The notes under the pieces are model-generated. The model made no database searches and was not told the origin of the DNA. It saw nothing but the letters and a program-made list of their open reading frames with translations. Source: Micromonospora haikouensis (GTDB lineage: Bacteria; Actinomycetota; Actinomycetes; Mycobacteriales; Micromonosporaceae). From it: 64,000 nt of DNA. Positions 1 through 8,287 of the stretch are shown here, one piece after another (within the stretch, counting starts at the first letter, position 1; the number at the start of each line of letters is the position of its first letter). The stretch spans positions 157,376-221,375 of the forward strand of contig NZ_FMCW01000011.1 of NCBI RefSeq assembly GCF_900091595.1, given 5' to 3'. The position numbers were made by a program, and so were the translations under genes.

Positions 1-137
1 ACCGCTCGATGAACGCCACGATCGTCGTGGCGGTCGAGGAGTATGTCACGGCGCACAGCCGTCGTGCCCGCGTCCGGGACCTCGCCCGGGAGGTCGCCGA
101 TCGCGACGCCGAGCTGCTTCGCCGGCTCGCTGAGTGA
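1..137 (+). CDS. Antitoxin C-terminus, ribbon-helix-helix type (5' end outside window)
   Basis: An open frame runs from the window edge to TGA at 135-137 and encodes about 44 residues containing SMNATIVVAVEEYV, followed by a charged helix ending LLRRLAE. The SMNATIVVAVEEYV stretch resembles the second helix of Arc/CopG-type ribbon-helix-helix antitoxins. The stop codon overlaps the GTG of the Doc-like toxin (GTGA at 134-137), the usual coupling of an antitoxin with its toxin. An in-frame ATG at 9 exists, but starting there would remove most of the fold, so the gene probably begins before the window. Expected role: bind and neutralise the toxin and autoregulate the operon. The class rests on a short fragment plus context. 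Confidence 0.6.
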   Translation, partial: RSMNATIVVAVEEYVTAHSRRARVRDLAREVADRDAELLRRLAE

Positions 138-511
138 TCGTCTATCTCGACGTTGACGACCTGATGGAGATCGCCTCGGTCGTGCTCGGTGACGTGCCGC
201 AGGTTCGTGACCCGGGTCTGCTCTTCTCGGCGGTCGTCCGGCCGGCCACCGTGGTGTTCGGTCAGGAGGCGTATCCCGAGCTGTGGGGCAAGGCCGCCGC
301 GCTGCTGCACTCGATCTGCATGAACCACGCGCTCATCGACGGCAACAAGCGCCTCGCCTGGGCCGCCGCCCGGGTCTTCCTCGCTCTCAACGATGTGCCG
401 GTGCGAGACGTTGACGTCGATCAGGCCGAGTCGCTGGTCATGGCGGTCGCCAGCGGGGCGATGACGGAGGTTCCGGACGTCGCCCGCGAGTTGCGCAAGC
501 TCTACGTCTGA
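134..511 (+). CDS. doc: Doc-like toxin, Fic/DOC family
   Basis: A 125-residue protein, the usual size for Doc toxins. Residues 65-73 read HALIDGNKR, which fits the Fic/DOC active-site pattern HxFx(D/E)GNKR with His65, Asp69 and Lys72; the Phe of the consensus is Leu here. Doc toxins phosphorylate EF-Tu and stop translation; other Fic proteins transfer AMP. The N-terminus (IVYLDVDDLMEIA) matches Doc openings. The GTG start overlaps the stop of the antitoxin gene by four bases, so the two are probably co-translated. The family is clear from the motif; phosphotransfer rather than AMPylation is inferred from length and pairing. Confidence 0.88.
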   Translation: MIVYLDVDDLMEIASVVLGDVPQVRDPGLLFSAVVRPATVVFGQEAYPELWGKAAALLHSICMNHALIDGNKRLAWAAARVFLALNDVPVRDVDVDQAESLVMAVASGAMTEVPDVARELRKLYV

Positions 512-641
512 CTGAGTCCGGCGAGAGTGGCGGCGCAGCGCGCGACAACATCCTGGCCGGAGACCTTGCCGCCGGCCCGTTCGAGAGTAATTGGTAAACC
601 CGGCTGGCCGGGTTCGGGTCGGCGACCGCCCGTTGTGCCGT

Positions 642-671
642 TTGACGGTACTTCGCAGTGCGCAGTAGTGT
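642..671 (+). promoter_or_regulatory. Promoter with embedded palindromic operator upstream of padR
   Basis: A TTGACG hexamer (642-647) and a TAGTGT hexamer (666-671) are separated by 18 bp, a good housekeeping-sigma promoter. The spacer holds a 19-bp palindrome at 649-667: TACT, two bases, GCA, centre G, TGC, two bases, AGTA. Transcription would start near 678-679, exactly at a GTG codon. A repressor bound here would block polymerase, which fits PadR autorepression. The binding protein is inferred. Confidence 0.65.
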
Positions 672-678
672 GCGATGC

Positions 679-1011
679 GTGGATACCACGCAGCTCCTGA
701 AAGGCGTGCTGGATCTCGCGGTCCTCGCCGTGCTCCGGGAGGAGGACGGCTACGGCTACGACATCCTGCGCCGCCTCCGCGAGGCCGGCCTGGACGAGGT
801 CGGCGACGCCTCCGTCTACGGCACGCTGCGGCGACTCTTCGCCGCCGGCCTGCTGACCACGTACGTCGTGCCGAGCGAGTCCGGCCCGCACCGCAAGTAC
901 TACTCGCTCAACGCCGCCGGCCGGGACCAGCTGACCCGCTCCGGCAAGCTCTGGCGCTCGTTCGCCACCACCATGGACACTCTGCTCGACGATCGGGGGA
1001 TGGCAGCGTGA
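679..1011 (+). CDS. PadR family transcriptional regulator
   Basis: A protein of about 110 residues with the PadR winged-helix layout: MDTTQLLKGVLDLAVLAVLR at the start, then GYGYDILRRL, the recognition-helix region ASVYGTLRRL, and the wing GPHRKYYSLNAAG. The frame is open from GTG 658, but GTG 679 is preferred: family members begin MDTTQLLKG, and the -10 box at 666-671 puts the transcription start at that codon, suggesting a leaderless mRNA. The stop overlaps the GTG of the next gene (GTGA, 1008-1011). PadR/HAAS gene pairs are common in actinobacteria, with the regulator controlling its own operon and the membrane partner. Ligand unknown. Confidence 0.88.
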   Translation: MDTTQLLKGVLDLAVLAVLREEDGYGYDILRRLREAGLDEVGDASVYGTLRRLFAAGLLTTYVVPSESGPHRKYYSLNAAGRDQLTRSGKLWRSFATTMDTLLDDRGMAA

Positions 1012-2057
1012 CTGTCACGGAGCAGGAGATCGCGGACTACGTGACCCGGGTCCGGGCCGCCCTGGCGGACCTGCCGCCCCAGGTCCGCGACGAGTTGACC
1101 GAGGACCTTCCGGAGCACCTCGCCGAGGTCGCCGCCGAGGGGGACGGGTCGCTGGTCGACCGGCTGGGCGCGCCCGAGGCGTACGCCATGGAACTGCGCA
1201 CGGCGGCCGGCGCGGGGGGTCCGGCCGCCGCGCGCAACCTGGACCAGCGGGCGGCCGCCGCCGTGGCCCAGGTCCGCGCCCGGCTGCGCGCGGCCGACGT
1301 CCGGGTCGGCCCGATCCTCGGGTACGCCTCGGCGAGCGAGTACCTGCGTCTGCTCCGCCCCGCCTGGTGGGTGCTGCGTGGCTACCTGGCGGCCATGCTG
1401 ATCACCGTCGTCACGACGGGTGTGCCGTTCGGGCTGCTGCCCAGGCTGGGCGGGAGCACGCTCGCGGCGCTGCTGCTGCTCGGTGTCTGCGTGGTCGCCT
1501 CGGTGTGGCTGGGCAGGCGCACCGCCGCGCTGAACCGCTGGCCCCGGATCGCCCTGTGGGCCGGCACGGCGATCCTGGCCGTCTTCGCGTTCGTCGGCTT
1601 CGTCGACGCGGACGACCGGCTGGGCTGGAACGAGTCCGGCTACGAGTCCACCTCGGTGGATGCGCCGTACGTCGGCGACGTCTTCGTCTACGACAGCGAG
1701 GGCCGTCTCGTCGAGAACGCCCGGCTGTTCGACCAGAACGGCAACCCGATCCGGATCGGCTACCCGGAGTGCGAGCGCGCGGGGCTGCCGGAGTCGGGCC
1801 CGGCTCTGCCCGTCTACCCGTACTGCCCGGAGAACGCCCCGTTCCAGGCCGGACCGGTCGGGGCGCGCCCGGCACCCGCCGCGCCGCCCATCAACCCGCC
1901 GCTGACCACGACGCCGACCGACGGCGCTGCGCCCGCGCCGGTGGCCCCGACGCCGACCGGTGACGGGACGACGGCACCGCCCGCCCCGACGCCGACCGGC
2001 GAGGCCACGCTCGGGCCGCTGCCGACCGCCACGCCCACCTCGACGCCCTCCCGCTGA
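1008..2057 (+). CDS. HAAS-domain membrane protein, partner of PadR
   Basis: A 349-residue protein starting at GTG 1008, coupled to padR by a 4-bp overlap. The first ~65 residues (VTEQEIADYVTRVRAALADL, then LTEDLPEHLAEVAAEG and DRLGAPEAYAMELR) match the HAAS/DUF1700-type helical domain found beside PadR regulators. Hydrophobic segments follow at roughly residues 125-200, ending near VDADDRLGWN. The C-terminal third is extracytoplasmic-looking and finishes in a Pro/Thr tail of repeated PTPTG-type motifs. It probably acts as a membrane sensor or envelope protein in the PadR circuit. Family assignment is fairly secure; the biochemical role is unknown. Confidence 0.78.
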   Translation: MTVTEQEIADYVTRVRAALADLPPQVRDELTEDLPEHLAEVAAEGDGSLVDRLGAPEAYAMELRTAAGAGGPAAARNLDQRAAAAVAQVRARLRAADVRVGPILGYASASEYLRLLRPAWWVLRGYLAAMLITVVTTGVPFGLLPRLGGSTLAALLLLGVCVVASVWLGRRTAALNRWPRIALWAGTAILAVFAFVGFVDADDRLGWNESGYESTSVDAPYVGDVFVYDSEGRLVENARLFDQNGNPIRIGYPECERAGLPESGPALPVYPYCPENAPFQAGPVGARPAPAAPPINPPLTTTPTDGAAPAPVAPTPTGDGTTAPPAPTPTGEATLGPLPTATPTSTPSR

Positions 2058-2072
2058 CCGCCCGCCAACGCG

Positions 2073-2125
2073 TTAGGAAGGGGCCCTTCCTATACAGAAA
2101 GCGTTAACAGGGTGCCCTTCCTTAC
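2073..2125 (-). repeat. Dispersed palindromic repeat, copy 1
   Basis: Copy 1 of the ~53-bp element. It is read on the minus strand as TAAGGAAGGG, GTTAACGC, GTATAG and GGGGCCCCTTCC blocks in order. It lies 16 bp after the HAAS gene. Each half is itself nearly palindromic, so RNA from it would fold into two GC-rich hairpins. Confidence 0.85.
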
Positions 2126-2219
2126 AAATGGCTGAACGGACGAGTCGTGCGGGACCACGTTCTCCGATCTTGGTCGCTACGGTGTCGTCTGCTCGTCCAT
2201 CCCCTCGGAAGGAACTCCC

Positions 2220-2909
2220 GTGCCAGAGCCGGTCGCCCCGCACCCCGCCGCGCCGCCCGAGGACGCGCCGCGCCCCGCCGACCCGCCTGCGGCCCGGGAC
2301 CCCGAGCGGTCCGAGCCCGAGCAGCCCGAGTCCGAGCAGCCCGAGTCCGAGCAGCCCGAGTCCGAGCAGGCCGGGAACGGGCCGGCGGCGGCCGAGGCCG
2401 CGCAGGTCAAGGGTGAGACCGGGCAGGGCGGGAGCGGAGCTGAGCAGGGCTCGGGCGCGGTGGCGGAGCAGCAGGACGGTCCGGGCGAGGACGGGGGCGG
2501 GCCGTCGGAGCCGAGGCGGTCCGTGGCCCGCAAGGTGGTCGGCGTGGTCGCCGCGCTGCTCGCCGTCGGGGTGGTGGCGGCGCTGAAGTTCGGCCTCGGC
2601 GGTGCCGTGGCCGCCGCCCTGGACGAGGACGCGACCGCGAAGGCGAAGGCCGGCGACTGCCTCGCCGAGCTGCCGGACGTGGCCGAGGGCGAGCGCAAGG
2701 ACGCCCGCGGCGCGGAGGTGGTGGCCTGCACGTCGACGGAGGCGGTGTACACGGTGGTCGGTCGTCTCGACGGGCAGACCGAGGCGCAGGCGCGCACGGG
2801 CGAGGCGTGCGAGCCGTTCCTCCAGCCCGGGCAGGCGGGTTACTTCTTCTACAACATCAAGCCGGGCAGCACCGGCTACCTGCTCTGCCTCACCCGCAAG
2901 GCGGCCTGA
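2220..2909 (+). CDS. LppU/SCO3897-like membrane-anchored protein
   Basis: A 229-residue protein from GTG 2220, with GGAAGGA six bases upstream. Residues 1-105 are a low-complexity Pro/Glu region that includes a run of EQPES units from an exact 15-bp tandem repeat (about 2318-2371). A single transmembrane helix follows (VVGVVAALLAVGVVAAL). The outer domain of about 90 residues begins AKAGDCLAELPDV and has four cysteines (DCLA, VACTST, EACEPF, YLLCLT), suggesting two disulfides. This layout matches LppU/SCO3897 family proteins of actinomycetes, whose function is unknown. The variable glutamate/proline stalk may set distance from the membrane. Confidence 0.7.
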   Translation: MPEPVAPHPAAPPEDAPRPADPPAARDPERSEPEQPESEQPESEQPESEQAGNGPAAAEAAQVKGETGQGGSGAEQGSGAVAEQQDGPGEDGGGPSEPRRSVARKVVGVVAALLAVGVVAALKFGLGGAVAAALDEDATAKAKAGDCLAELPDVAEGERKDARGAEVVACTSTEAVYTVVGRLDGQTEAQARTGEACEPFLQPGQAGYFFYNIKPGSTGYLLCLTRKAA

Positions 2910-3052
2910 CCCGGGAGTCACCGGCAGCGAAACAGGAGGTGAACGCCACTGCTCGGGCGTCTTCCGGCGGCGGTCGCGGCGTGGCAGGCTCACGGCACGT
3001 AGGAACACCCTGCGACCAGCCAACGATGACTGACCGCGAGGAGGACGGGCCG

Positions 3053-3739
3053 ATGGGCGAGATGGTGAGCTTCGCCAGCAACGGGGGGATGAGCGAGGGG
3101 TATCTCGCGATACCCTCCGGCGGTGCGGCCAACCCGGCGGTCATCGTCATCCAGGAGTGGTGGGGTCTCGTGCCCCACATCCGGTCGGTGGCGGACCGCT
3201 TCGCCGAGGCCGGTTTCGTGGCGCTCGCCCCGGACTTCTACCACGGCGAGTCGACCGGCGAGCCGGACGAGGCCCGGCGGCTGCTGATGGGCCTGCAGAT
3301 GGACGAGGCGGCGAAGGACATCGCCGGCGCGGCGGAATACCTGGCGGGGCGGCCCGAGGTGGCGGGCAAGGTCGGCTGCGTCGGCTTCTGCGCGGGCGGC
3401 AGCCTGGCCCTGTGGTCGGCGACGCTGTCGGAGCGGATCGTCGCCACGGCCGGCTTCTATCCGATGCTGCCGTGGGAGAAGATGCGCCCCGAGTGGGCCG
3501 ACTACGCGGGCAAGTCGGCGATCATCCACTGCTCCGAGGAGGACGGCACCTCGGCCGCGCCGGGCGTGCAGACGGCCCGTGCCGCGATCGAGGCGGCCGG
3601 CGGCACCTGCACCCTCTACGACTACCCGGGCAGCCGGCACGCGTTCTTCAACGACGACCGGCCGGAGGCGTTCGACCAGCGGGCCTCGGCCAGTGCCTGG
3701 GCCCGCACCCTCGAACTGTTCCGGGCGAAGCTTGGCTGA
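3053..3739 (+). CDS. Dienelactone hydrolase family protein
   Basis: A 228-residue alpha/beta hydrolase. The nucleophile elbow reads [10 protein letters not shown] with Cys at residue 113; Asp164 (SEEDG) and His196 (GSRHAFFND) complete a Cys-Asp-His triad as in dienelactone hydrolase. The N-terminal strand [10 protein letters not shown] is also typical. Members hydrolyse lactones or esters in the cytoplasm; the substrate here is unknown. ATG 3053 is chosen because GAGGAGG lies eight bases upstream; an in-frame ATG at 3026 has no good ribosome site. The end overlaps the start of the uracil-DNA glycosylase gene by eight bases. Confidence 0.88.
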   Translation: MGEMVSFASNGGMSEGYLAIPSGGAANPAVIVIQEWWGLVPHIRSVADRFAEAGFVALAPDFYHGESTGEPDEARRLLMGLQMDEAAKDIAGAAEYLAGRPEVAGKVGCVGFCAGGSLALWSATLSERIVATAGFYPMLPWEKMRPEWADYAGKSAIIHCSEEDGTSAAPGVQTARAAIEAAGGTCTLYDYPGSRHAFFNDDRPEAFDQRASASAWARTLELFRAKLG

Positions 3740-4472
3740 GGCCCGTACCCCCGACGAGGTGGTCGCCCGCGCCGCGCGGGCGACCGACCTGGTCGACCTC
3801 GACGGCGCGGTCAGCGACTGCTTCGCCTGCCCGCGCCTCGTCGCCTGGCGGGAGGAGGTCGCCCGCACGAGGCGGGCGGCCTTCCGCGACCAGACCTACT
3901 GGGGGCGGCCGGTGCCCGGCTTCGGCACCGCCGACGCCCGGATCGGCATCCTCGGCCTGGCCCCCGCCGCGCACGGCGGCAACCGCACCGGGCGCATCTT
4001 CACGGGCGACCGCTCCGGCGACGTGCTCTTCGCCGCCCTGCACCGCGCCGGCCTGGCCAACCAGCCGACGAGCGTCGCCGCCGACGACGGCCTCGCGCTG
4101 CGCGACACCCGGATCTTCGCCGCCGTGCGCTGCGCGCCGCCGGACAACAAGCCGACCCCGGTGGAGCGGGACACCTGCGCGCCGTGGCTGCACCGGGAGG
4201 TCGCGTTGACCCGACCCACCCTGCGCGTCGTGGTCGCGCTGGGCGCGTTCGCGTGGGCCGCGTGGTGGCCGGCGCTCCGCGAGGTGTACGGCGTGCGCCC
4301 GCCCAGCCCGCGACCGGCGTTCGGCCATGGGGCACACTGGTCCGGCACGGCCGCACCGGCGCTGCTGGGGTGTTACCACGTCAGCCAGCAGAACACGTTC
4401 ACCGGGCGGCTGACACCGGGGATGCTGGACGACGTGTTCGCCCGGGCGAAGCAACTGGCCGGAGTGGACTGA
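3732..4472 (+). CDS. Uracil-DNA glycosylase, family 5 (UdgB-like)
   Basis: A 246-residue DNA-repair enzyme that removes uracil or deaminated bases. Visible signatures are an early CFACPRL cysteine pair, later cysteines in [14 protein letters not shown] and RDTCAPW that would complete a 4Fe-4S site, motif A-like [20 protein letters not shown], and the C-terminal loop [13 protein letters not shown]. Motif A lacks the usual catalytic Asp (it reads LAPAAHGG), as in family 5 enzymes. The proposed start is TTG 3732, overlapping the hydrolase gene by 8 bp; the exact start is uncertain because no strong ribosome site is visible. Confidence 0.88.
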   Translation: MAEARTPDEVVARAARATDLVDLDGAVSDCFACPRLVAWREEVARTRRAAFRDQTYWGRPVPGFGTADARIGILGLAPAAHGGNRTGRIFTGDRSGDVLFAALHRAGLANQPTSVAADDGLALRDTRIFAAVRCAPPDNKPTPVERDTCAPWLHREVALTRPTLRVVVALGAFAWAAWWPALREVYGVRPPSPRPAFGHGAHWSGTAAPALLGCYHVSQQNTFTGRLTPGMLDDVFARAKQLAGVD

Positions 4473-4485
4473 CGGGCGTGGGGCG

Positions 4486-5271
4486 GTGCCGATGGACCTC
4501 AGCGTGCTGCGCAGGTGGTGGCCGATCGTCGCGGTGACGGCCCTGCTCGCCGCCGCCGCGGTGGCCGCCGGACACTCGTCGCTCGGCGCGAGCCGCATCC
4601 CGCCCGCCGCCGACAACATCCCGTACGTGCCGGAGTACCCGACGGCGCAGCCGCCGCCGTCGATCCCGGTGGAGCCGCGCGACGCCGGGGAGGCCACCCG
4701 CGCGCACATCCCCGAGTGGCTGGGCACCGTCGCGATGGTGCTGCTCGGCCTGGCGATCGCCGTCGCCCTCGGCTACGTCGGCTGGACGCTGCTGCGCGGG
4801 GTGGCCCGCCGCACCACCCGGGCGCTGCCGGCCGACCGGGCGCGGCGCACCGCCGAGGGCACCGCCCGCGAGGTGGTGGCCGCGCTCGACGCCGGCCTGG
4901 TCGAGCTGGACGACGCCGACGTTGACCCGCGCACGGCCGTGATCGCCTGCTGGGTGCGGCTGGAGGAGGCCGCCGACGCGGCCGGGGTGGCCCGGCACAC
5001 CGGAGACACGCCTACCGACCTGGTGACCCGCCTGCTGCGCGGCGACCCCGACGCCGGGGTGCCGGCGATCGTCAGCGCCGACGTGCTGGCCGAGTTCGCC
5101 CACGTCTACCGGGAGGCTCGGTACGCGACCCGCCCGGTCGACGAGCGCACCCGCGACCAGGCCCGCGCCGCGCTGCGCCGGCTGCGCGGCGAGCTGACGG
5201 CGGTAGCGGCCGGGACCGCTGTGGCGGCCGGGGCTGCCGGAGCGGGCACCGCCGCCGGGGGGCCGGCGTGA
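4486..5271 (+). CDS. DUF4129 domain membrane protein of the MoxR operon
   Basis: 261 residues from GTG 4486 (ATG 4492 is an alternative). There is an N-terminal transmembrane helix (WWPIVAVTALLAAAAVAAG), a short extracytoplasmic loop, and a second helix (LGTVAMVLLGLAIAVALGYV). A cytoplasmic C-terminal DUF4129 region follows, recognised by VIACWVRLEEAADAAGV, TPTDLVTRLL and FAHVYREARYATRPV. DUF4129 proteins are repeatedly encoded with MoxR ATPases and DUF58 proteins in actinobacteria, sometimes fused to transglutaminase modules. Its stop overlaps the next start (GTGA at 5268). The role is unknown beyond membership of this envelope-associated complex. Confidence 0.82.
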   Translation: MPMDLSVLRRWWPIVAVTALLAAAAVAAGHSSLGASRIPPAADNIPYVPEYPTAQPPPSIPVEPRDAGEATRAHIPEWLGTVAMVLLGLAIAVALGYVGWTLLRGVARRTTRALPADRARRTAEGTAREVVAALDAGLVELDDADVDPRTAVIACWVRLEEAADAAGVARHTGDTPTDLVTRLLRGDPDAGVPAIVSADVLAEFAHVYREARYATRPVDERTRDQARAALRRLRGELTAVAAGTAVAAGAAGAGTAAGGPA

Positions 5272-5849
5272 GCACCAGCATCGACGACCTCCTCGGCTCC
5301 GCCGAGGAGGAGCCCGCGCAGGAGCGGGCCGCCCGGGGCGGCCGGGTCGGCGGCGCGCTGAAGACCCTCGCAATCGCCGGGGCGCTGACCGCCGTGGTGG
5401 TGGCCGGGCTGCGGGCCGTCGGGTTGCAGCTCTCGCTGTGGGTGGTCGTCGCCGGGGTCCTCGCCCTGCTCGCCGTGCGTCGGGTCACCGCCGCGCTCGC
5501 CCCGCCGCCACCGCCCCGGTCGGGGGCCCGCATCCCGGCGGGCGAGGAGGACGGCCACTACCACTGGGCCGCCCGGGACGCGCTGCGCGCCGCGATCAAC
5601 GGCTGGGAACGGCCGCTGGACTGGTCGTCGGGCAACCCGCAGCGGTTCGCCGAGCGGATCCTGCCCCGCCTCGGCGAGCTGGCCGACGAGCGGCTGCGTC
5701 AGCGGCACGGCGTGACCCGCGAGTCCGACCCGGCGCGGGCCCGCGCCCTGCTGGGCGACCGGCTCTCGACGTTCCTGGACACCCCGCCCCGCCGCACCCC
5801 GTCGCCGCGCGACCTCGCGGCGATCGTCGCCGAACTGGAGAAGATCTGA
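5268..5849 (+). CDS. Two-helix membrane protein in the MoxR operon, function unknown
   Basis: 193 residues from GTG 5268, translationally coupled to both neighbours (GTGA before, TGATG after). A basic/acidic start (MSTSIDDLLGSAEEE) leads into two hydrophobic helices (LAIAGALTAVVVAGLRAVGL and LWVVVAGVLALLAV), then a soluble domain with HYHWAARDALRAAINGWERP and a conserved-looking ERILPRLGELADERLRQRHG segment. I do not recognise a named family. Its constant spacing between a DUF4129 gene and moxR suggests a subunit of the same membrane system. Confidence 0.75.
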   Translation: MSTSIDDLLGSAEEEPAQERAARGGRVGGALKTLAIAGALTAVVVAGLRAVGLQLSLWVVVAGVLALLAVRRVTAALAPPPPPRSGARIPAGEEDGHYHWAARDALRAAINGWERPLDWSSGNPQRFAERILPRLGELADERLRQRHGVTRESDPARARALLGDRLSTFLDTPPRRTPSPRDLAAIVAELEKI

Positions 5850-6856
5850 TGAAGGACGTGGACCGGACCATGCCCGCCGCCGAGGTCGGCCGCCTGGCCC
5901 GGGCGGTGCTGGACGCGGTCGGCTCGGTCGTCGTCGGCAAGCGGGACGCCCTGGAGCTGGTCCTCGCCGGCATCCTGGCCGGCGGCCACGTGCTGCTGGA
6001 GGACCTGCCCGGCCTGGGCAAGACGCTGACCGCCCGATCCTTCGCCCAGGCGCTCGGGCTGGACTTCCGCCGGCTCCAGTTCACCCCCGACCTGCTCCCC
6101 GCCGACGTGACCGGCTCCTTCCTCTACGACCAGCGCAGCGGCGACTTCTCCTTCCGCGCCGGCCCGGTCTTCACGAACCTGCTGCTCGCCGACGAGATCA
6201 ACCGGACGCCGCCGAAGACCCAGTCGGCGCTGCTGGAGGCGATGCAGGAGAAGCAGGTCTCGGTGGAGGGCGTGACGTACCGGCTCGACGAGCCGTTCCA
6301 CGTCCTGGCCACCGCCAACCCGATCGAGTACGAGGGGACGTACCCGCTGCCGGAGGCGCAGCTCGACCGGTTCCTGCTGCGGGTGTCGTTCGGCTACCCG
6401 GACGGCGAGGAGGAGTGGGAGGTGCTGCGCCGGCGGATGGGCCGCCGCCGCGAGGAGGCCGAGATCGCCCCGGTCGTCGACGCCGCCACCCTGCGGGCCA
6501 TGCAGGTCGCCCTGGAGAACGTGGTGGTGGAGGACTCCATCGGCCGCTACATCGTGGCGCTCACCGCGGCCACCCGGGAGCACCCGTCGGTGCTGGTCGG
6601 GGCGTCGCCGCGCGGCTCGCTGGCGCTGCTGCTGCTGGCCCGCGCCCGGGCGGTCTTCGCCGGCAGGGACTACGTGGTGCCCGAGGACGTCAAGGAGGTG
6701 GCCGCGCCGGCCCTGGCGCACCGGATCACGCTGCGCCCGGAGATGTGGCTGCGCCGCGTCGACCCGTCCTTCGTGGTCGGGGAGGTGCTCGACCAGACCC
6801 CGGCTCCGGCCAGCGGCGCGCTGCCGAGCTACGCCGCCGGCCGGCCGGGGCGCTGA
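5849..6856 (+). CDS. MoxR family AAA+ ATPase
   Basis: 335 residues. Walker A is EDLPGLGKT (residues 51-59), Walker B is LLLADEINR (about 110-118), and the MoxR-specific FTPDLLPADVTG, LLEAMQEKQVSVEG and PLPEAQLDRF blocks are all present. MoxR ATPases are chaperone-like proteins that assemble metalloproteins or remodel envelope complexes, usually together with DUF58 and VWA proteins. The ATG at 5849 overlaps the preceding TGA. DUF58 and DUF4129 neighbours place it in the common actinobacterial MoxR operon. The client is unknown. Confidence 0.93.
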   Translation: MKDVDRTMPAAEVGRLARAVLDAVGSVVVGKRDALELVLAGILAGGHVLLEDLPGLGKTLTARSFAQALGLDFRRLQFTPDLLPADVTGSFLYDQRSGDFSFRAGPVFTNLLLADEINRTPPKTQSALLEAMQEKQVSVEGVTYRLDEPFHVLATANPIEYEGTYPLPEAQLDRFLLRVSFGYPDGEEEWEVLRRRMGRRREEAEIAPVVDAATLRAMQVALENVVVEDSIGRYIVALTAATREHPSVLVGASPRGSLALLLLARARAVFAGRDYVVPEDVKEVAAPALAHRITLRPEMWLRRVDPSFVVGEVLDQTPAPASGALPSYAAGRPGR

Positions 6857-6861
6857 CGGCC

Positions 6862-8226
6862 GTGTCCACCCCCGAGGGGCCGCAGGCGGCGGGCTGGGCG
6901 CCCACCCGGGCGCTGGGCCGGGCGGTGCTGCTGGCGGGCCTGCTTCTGATCGCCGGGGTGCTGCTCGGCCGGGTCGACCTGGTCGTGCTGGCCGCGCCGT
7001 TCGCGCTCGGCACCGCGTACGCGCTGCGCCGCCGGCCCACGGCGGGCCCGCAGTTGTGGATCACCGCCGCCGACGGGCACCTCGTCGAGGGCGGCGAGTT
7101 CACCGGCACGGTCAGCGTCGGCAACCCGGACACGGTCGGCTACGACGTGGCGGTGGTGCGCACCCGCGTCTCGCCGTGGCTGCTGGTGGAGCGGGCCGGC
7201 GTCGGCGGGGCCCGGGTCGACCTGTCCCGCAGCGGCGTGGACCGGCCCTTCGTGACCGTCGTCGACACGGGCACGGCCGTCGACCTGGAGCTGGCCGGGA
7301 AGGCCCGGCGCTGGGGCCGGCACCCGATCGGCCCGGCCGGGGCGAGGGTCGCCGCCGCCGGGGGGATGCTGGTCTCCCGGGCGGCGATCACCGAGCCGGT
7401 CCGGTTCCGGGTGTACCCGAAGACGGAGCCGTTCGAGGCGGTGGAGGCGATGCCCCGCGCCGCCGGCCTGGTCGGCGCGCACCACTCCCGCCGGCCCGGC
7501 GAGGGCGGCGAGCTGGCCGGGGTGCGCGTCTTCGGCCCCGGCGACCGGCTGCGCCGCGTCGACTGGCGGGTGTCGCTGCGGGCCCGGCAGCTGCACGTGG
7601 CCGCCACCCTGTCGGACCGGGACGCCGAGGTGGTCGTCCTGCTCGACGTGCTCGCCGAGGCGGGCCGCTCCGGTGGCGTCGGCGGGGCCGCGTCGGTGCT
7701 GGACACCACCGTGCGGGCCGCCGCCGCGATCGGTGAGCACTACCTGCACCGGGGCGACCGGGTGGCGCTGCTGGAATACGGTCCGGCGGCCCGTCGGCTG
7801 CGCCCCGCCACCGGCCGCCGGCAATACCTCACGCTGCTGGAGTGGCTGCTCGACGTGCGCGCCGAGGCGTCGCCGCACGAGCCGTACGACCAGGTCTTCG
7901 GGCCGCAGATCCTCTCCTCGGACGCGCTGGTGGTGGTGCTCACCCCGCTGCTGGACGAGCGGTCCGCGCAGATGCTGGCCCGGATGGCCCGTTCCGGGCG
8001 GTTCGTGGTGGCGGTGGACACGCTCCCGGACGGCCTGCCGCCGCCGGGCCGGCAGGGCTGGTCCGAGGTGGCGTTCCGGCTGTGGCGGATCGACCGGGAC
8101 ACGATGATCGGCCAGCTCCGCGAGCACGGCGTGCCGGTGGTCCGCTGGGCGGGCGCGGGCAGCCTCGACCAGGTGCTGCGTGACGTGGCCCGGCTCGCCA
8201 CCGCCCCGAGGGTGGGCGGCAGGTGA
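6862..8226 (+). CDS. DUF58 domain-containing protein
   Basis: 454 residues from GTG 6862, five bases after the moxR stop. Two adjacent transmembrane helices lie near residues 17-52 (VLLAGLLLIAGVLLG and VVLAAPFALGTAYAL). A beta-rich domain follows, then the DUF58 core recognised by GVRVFGPGDRLRRVDWRVS. The later part resembles a von Willebrand A fold: VVVLLDVLAEAG supplies an Asp but not the full DxSxS metal site. DUF58 proteins are the usual MoxR partners. A last membrane gene follows downstream in the same direction. Confidence 0.88.
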   Translation: MSTPEGPQAAGWAPTRALGRAVLLAGLLLIAGVLLGRVDLVVLAAPFALGTAYALRRRPTAGPQLWITAADGHLVEGGEFTGTVSVGNPDTVGYDVAVVRTRVSPWLLVERAGVGGARVDLSRSGVDRPFVTVVDTGTAVDLELAGKARRWGRHPIGPAGARVAAAGGMLVSRAAITEPVRFRVYPKTEPFEAVEAMPRAAGLVGAHHSRRPGEGGELAGVRVFGPGDRLRRVDWRVSLRARQLHVAATLSDRDAEVVVLLDVLAEAGRSGGVGGAASVLDTTVRAAAAIGEHYLHRGDRVALLEYGPAARRLRPATGRRQYLTLLEWLLDVRAEASPHEPYDQVFGPQILSSDALVVVLTPLLDERSAQMLARMARSGRFVVAVDTLPDGLPPPGRQGWSEVAFRLWRIDRDTMIGQLREHGVPVVRWAGAGSLDQVLRDVARLATAPRVGGR

Positions 8227-8287
8227 GCGGGGCAGGGCGGCCGGTGAACGGGGCAGCCCGGCCGACGGGTGACGAAAGGCGGTGCCG

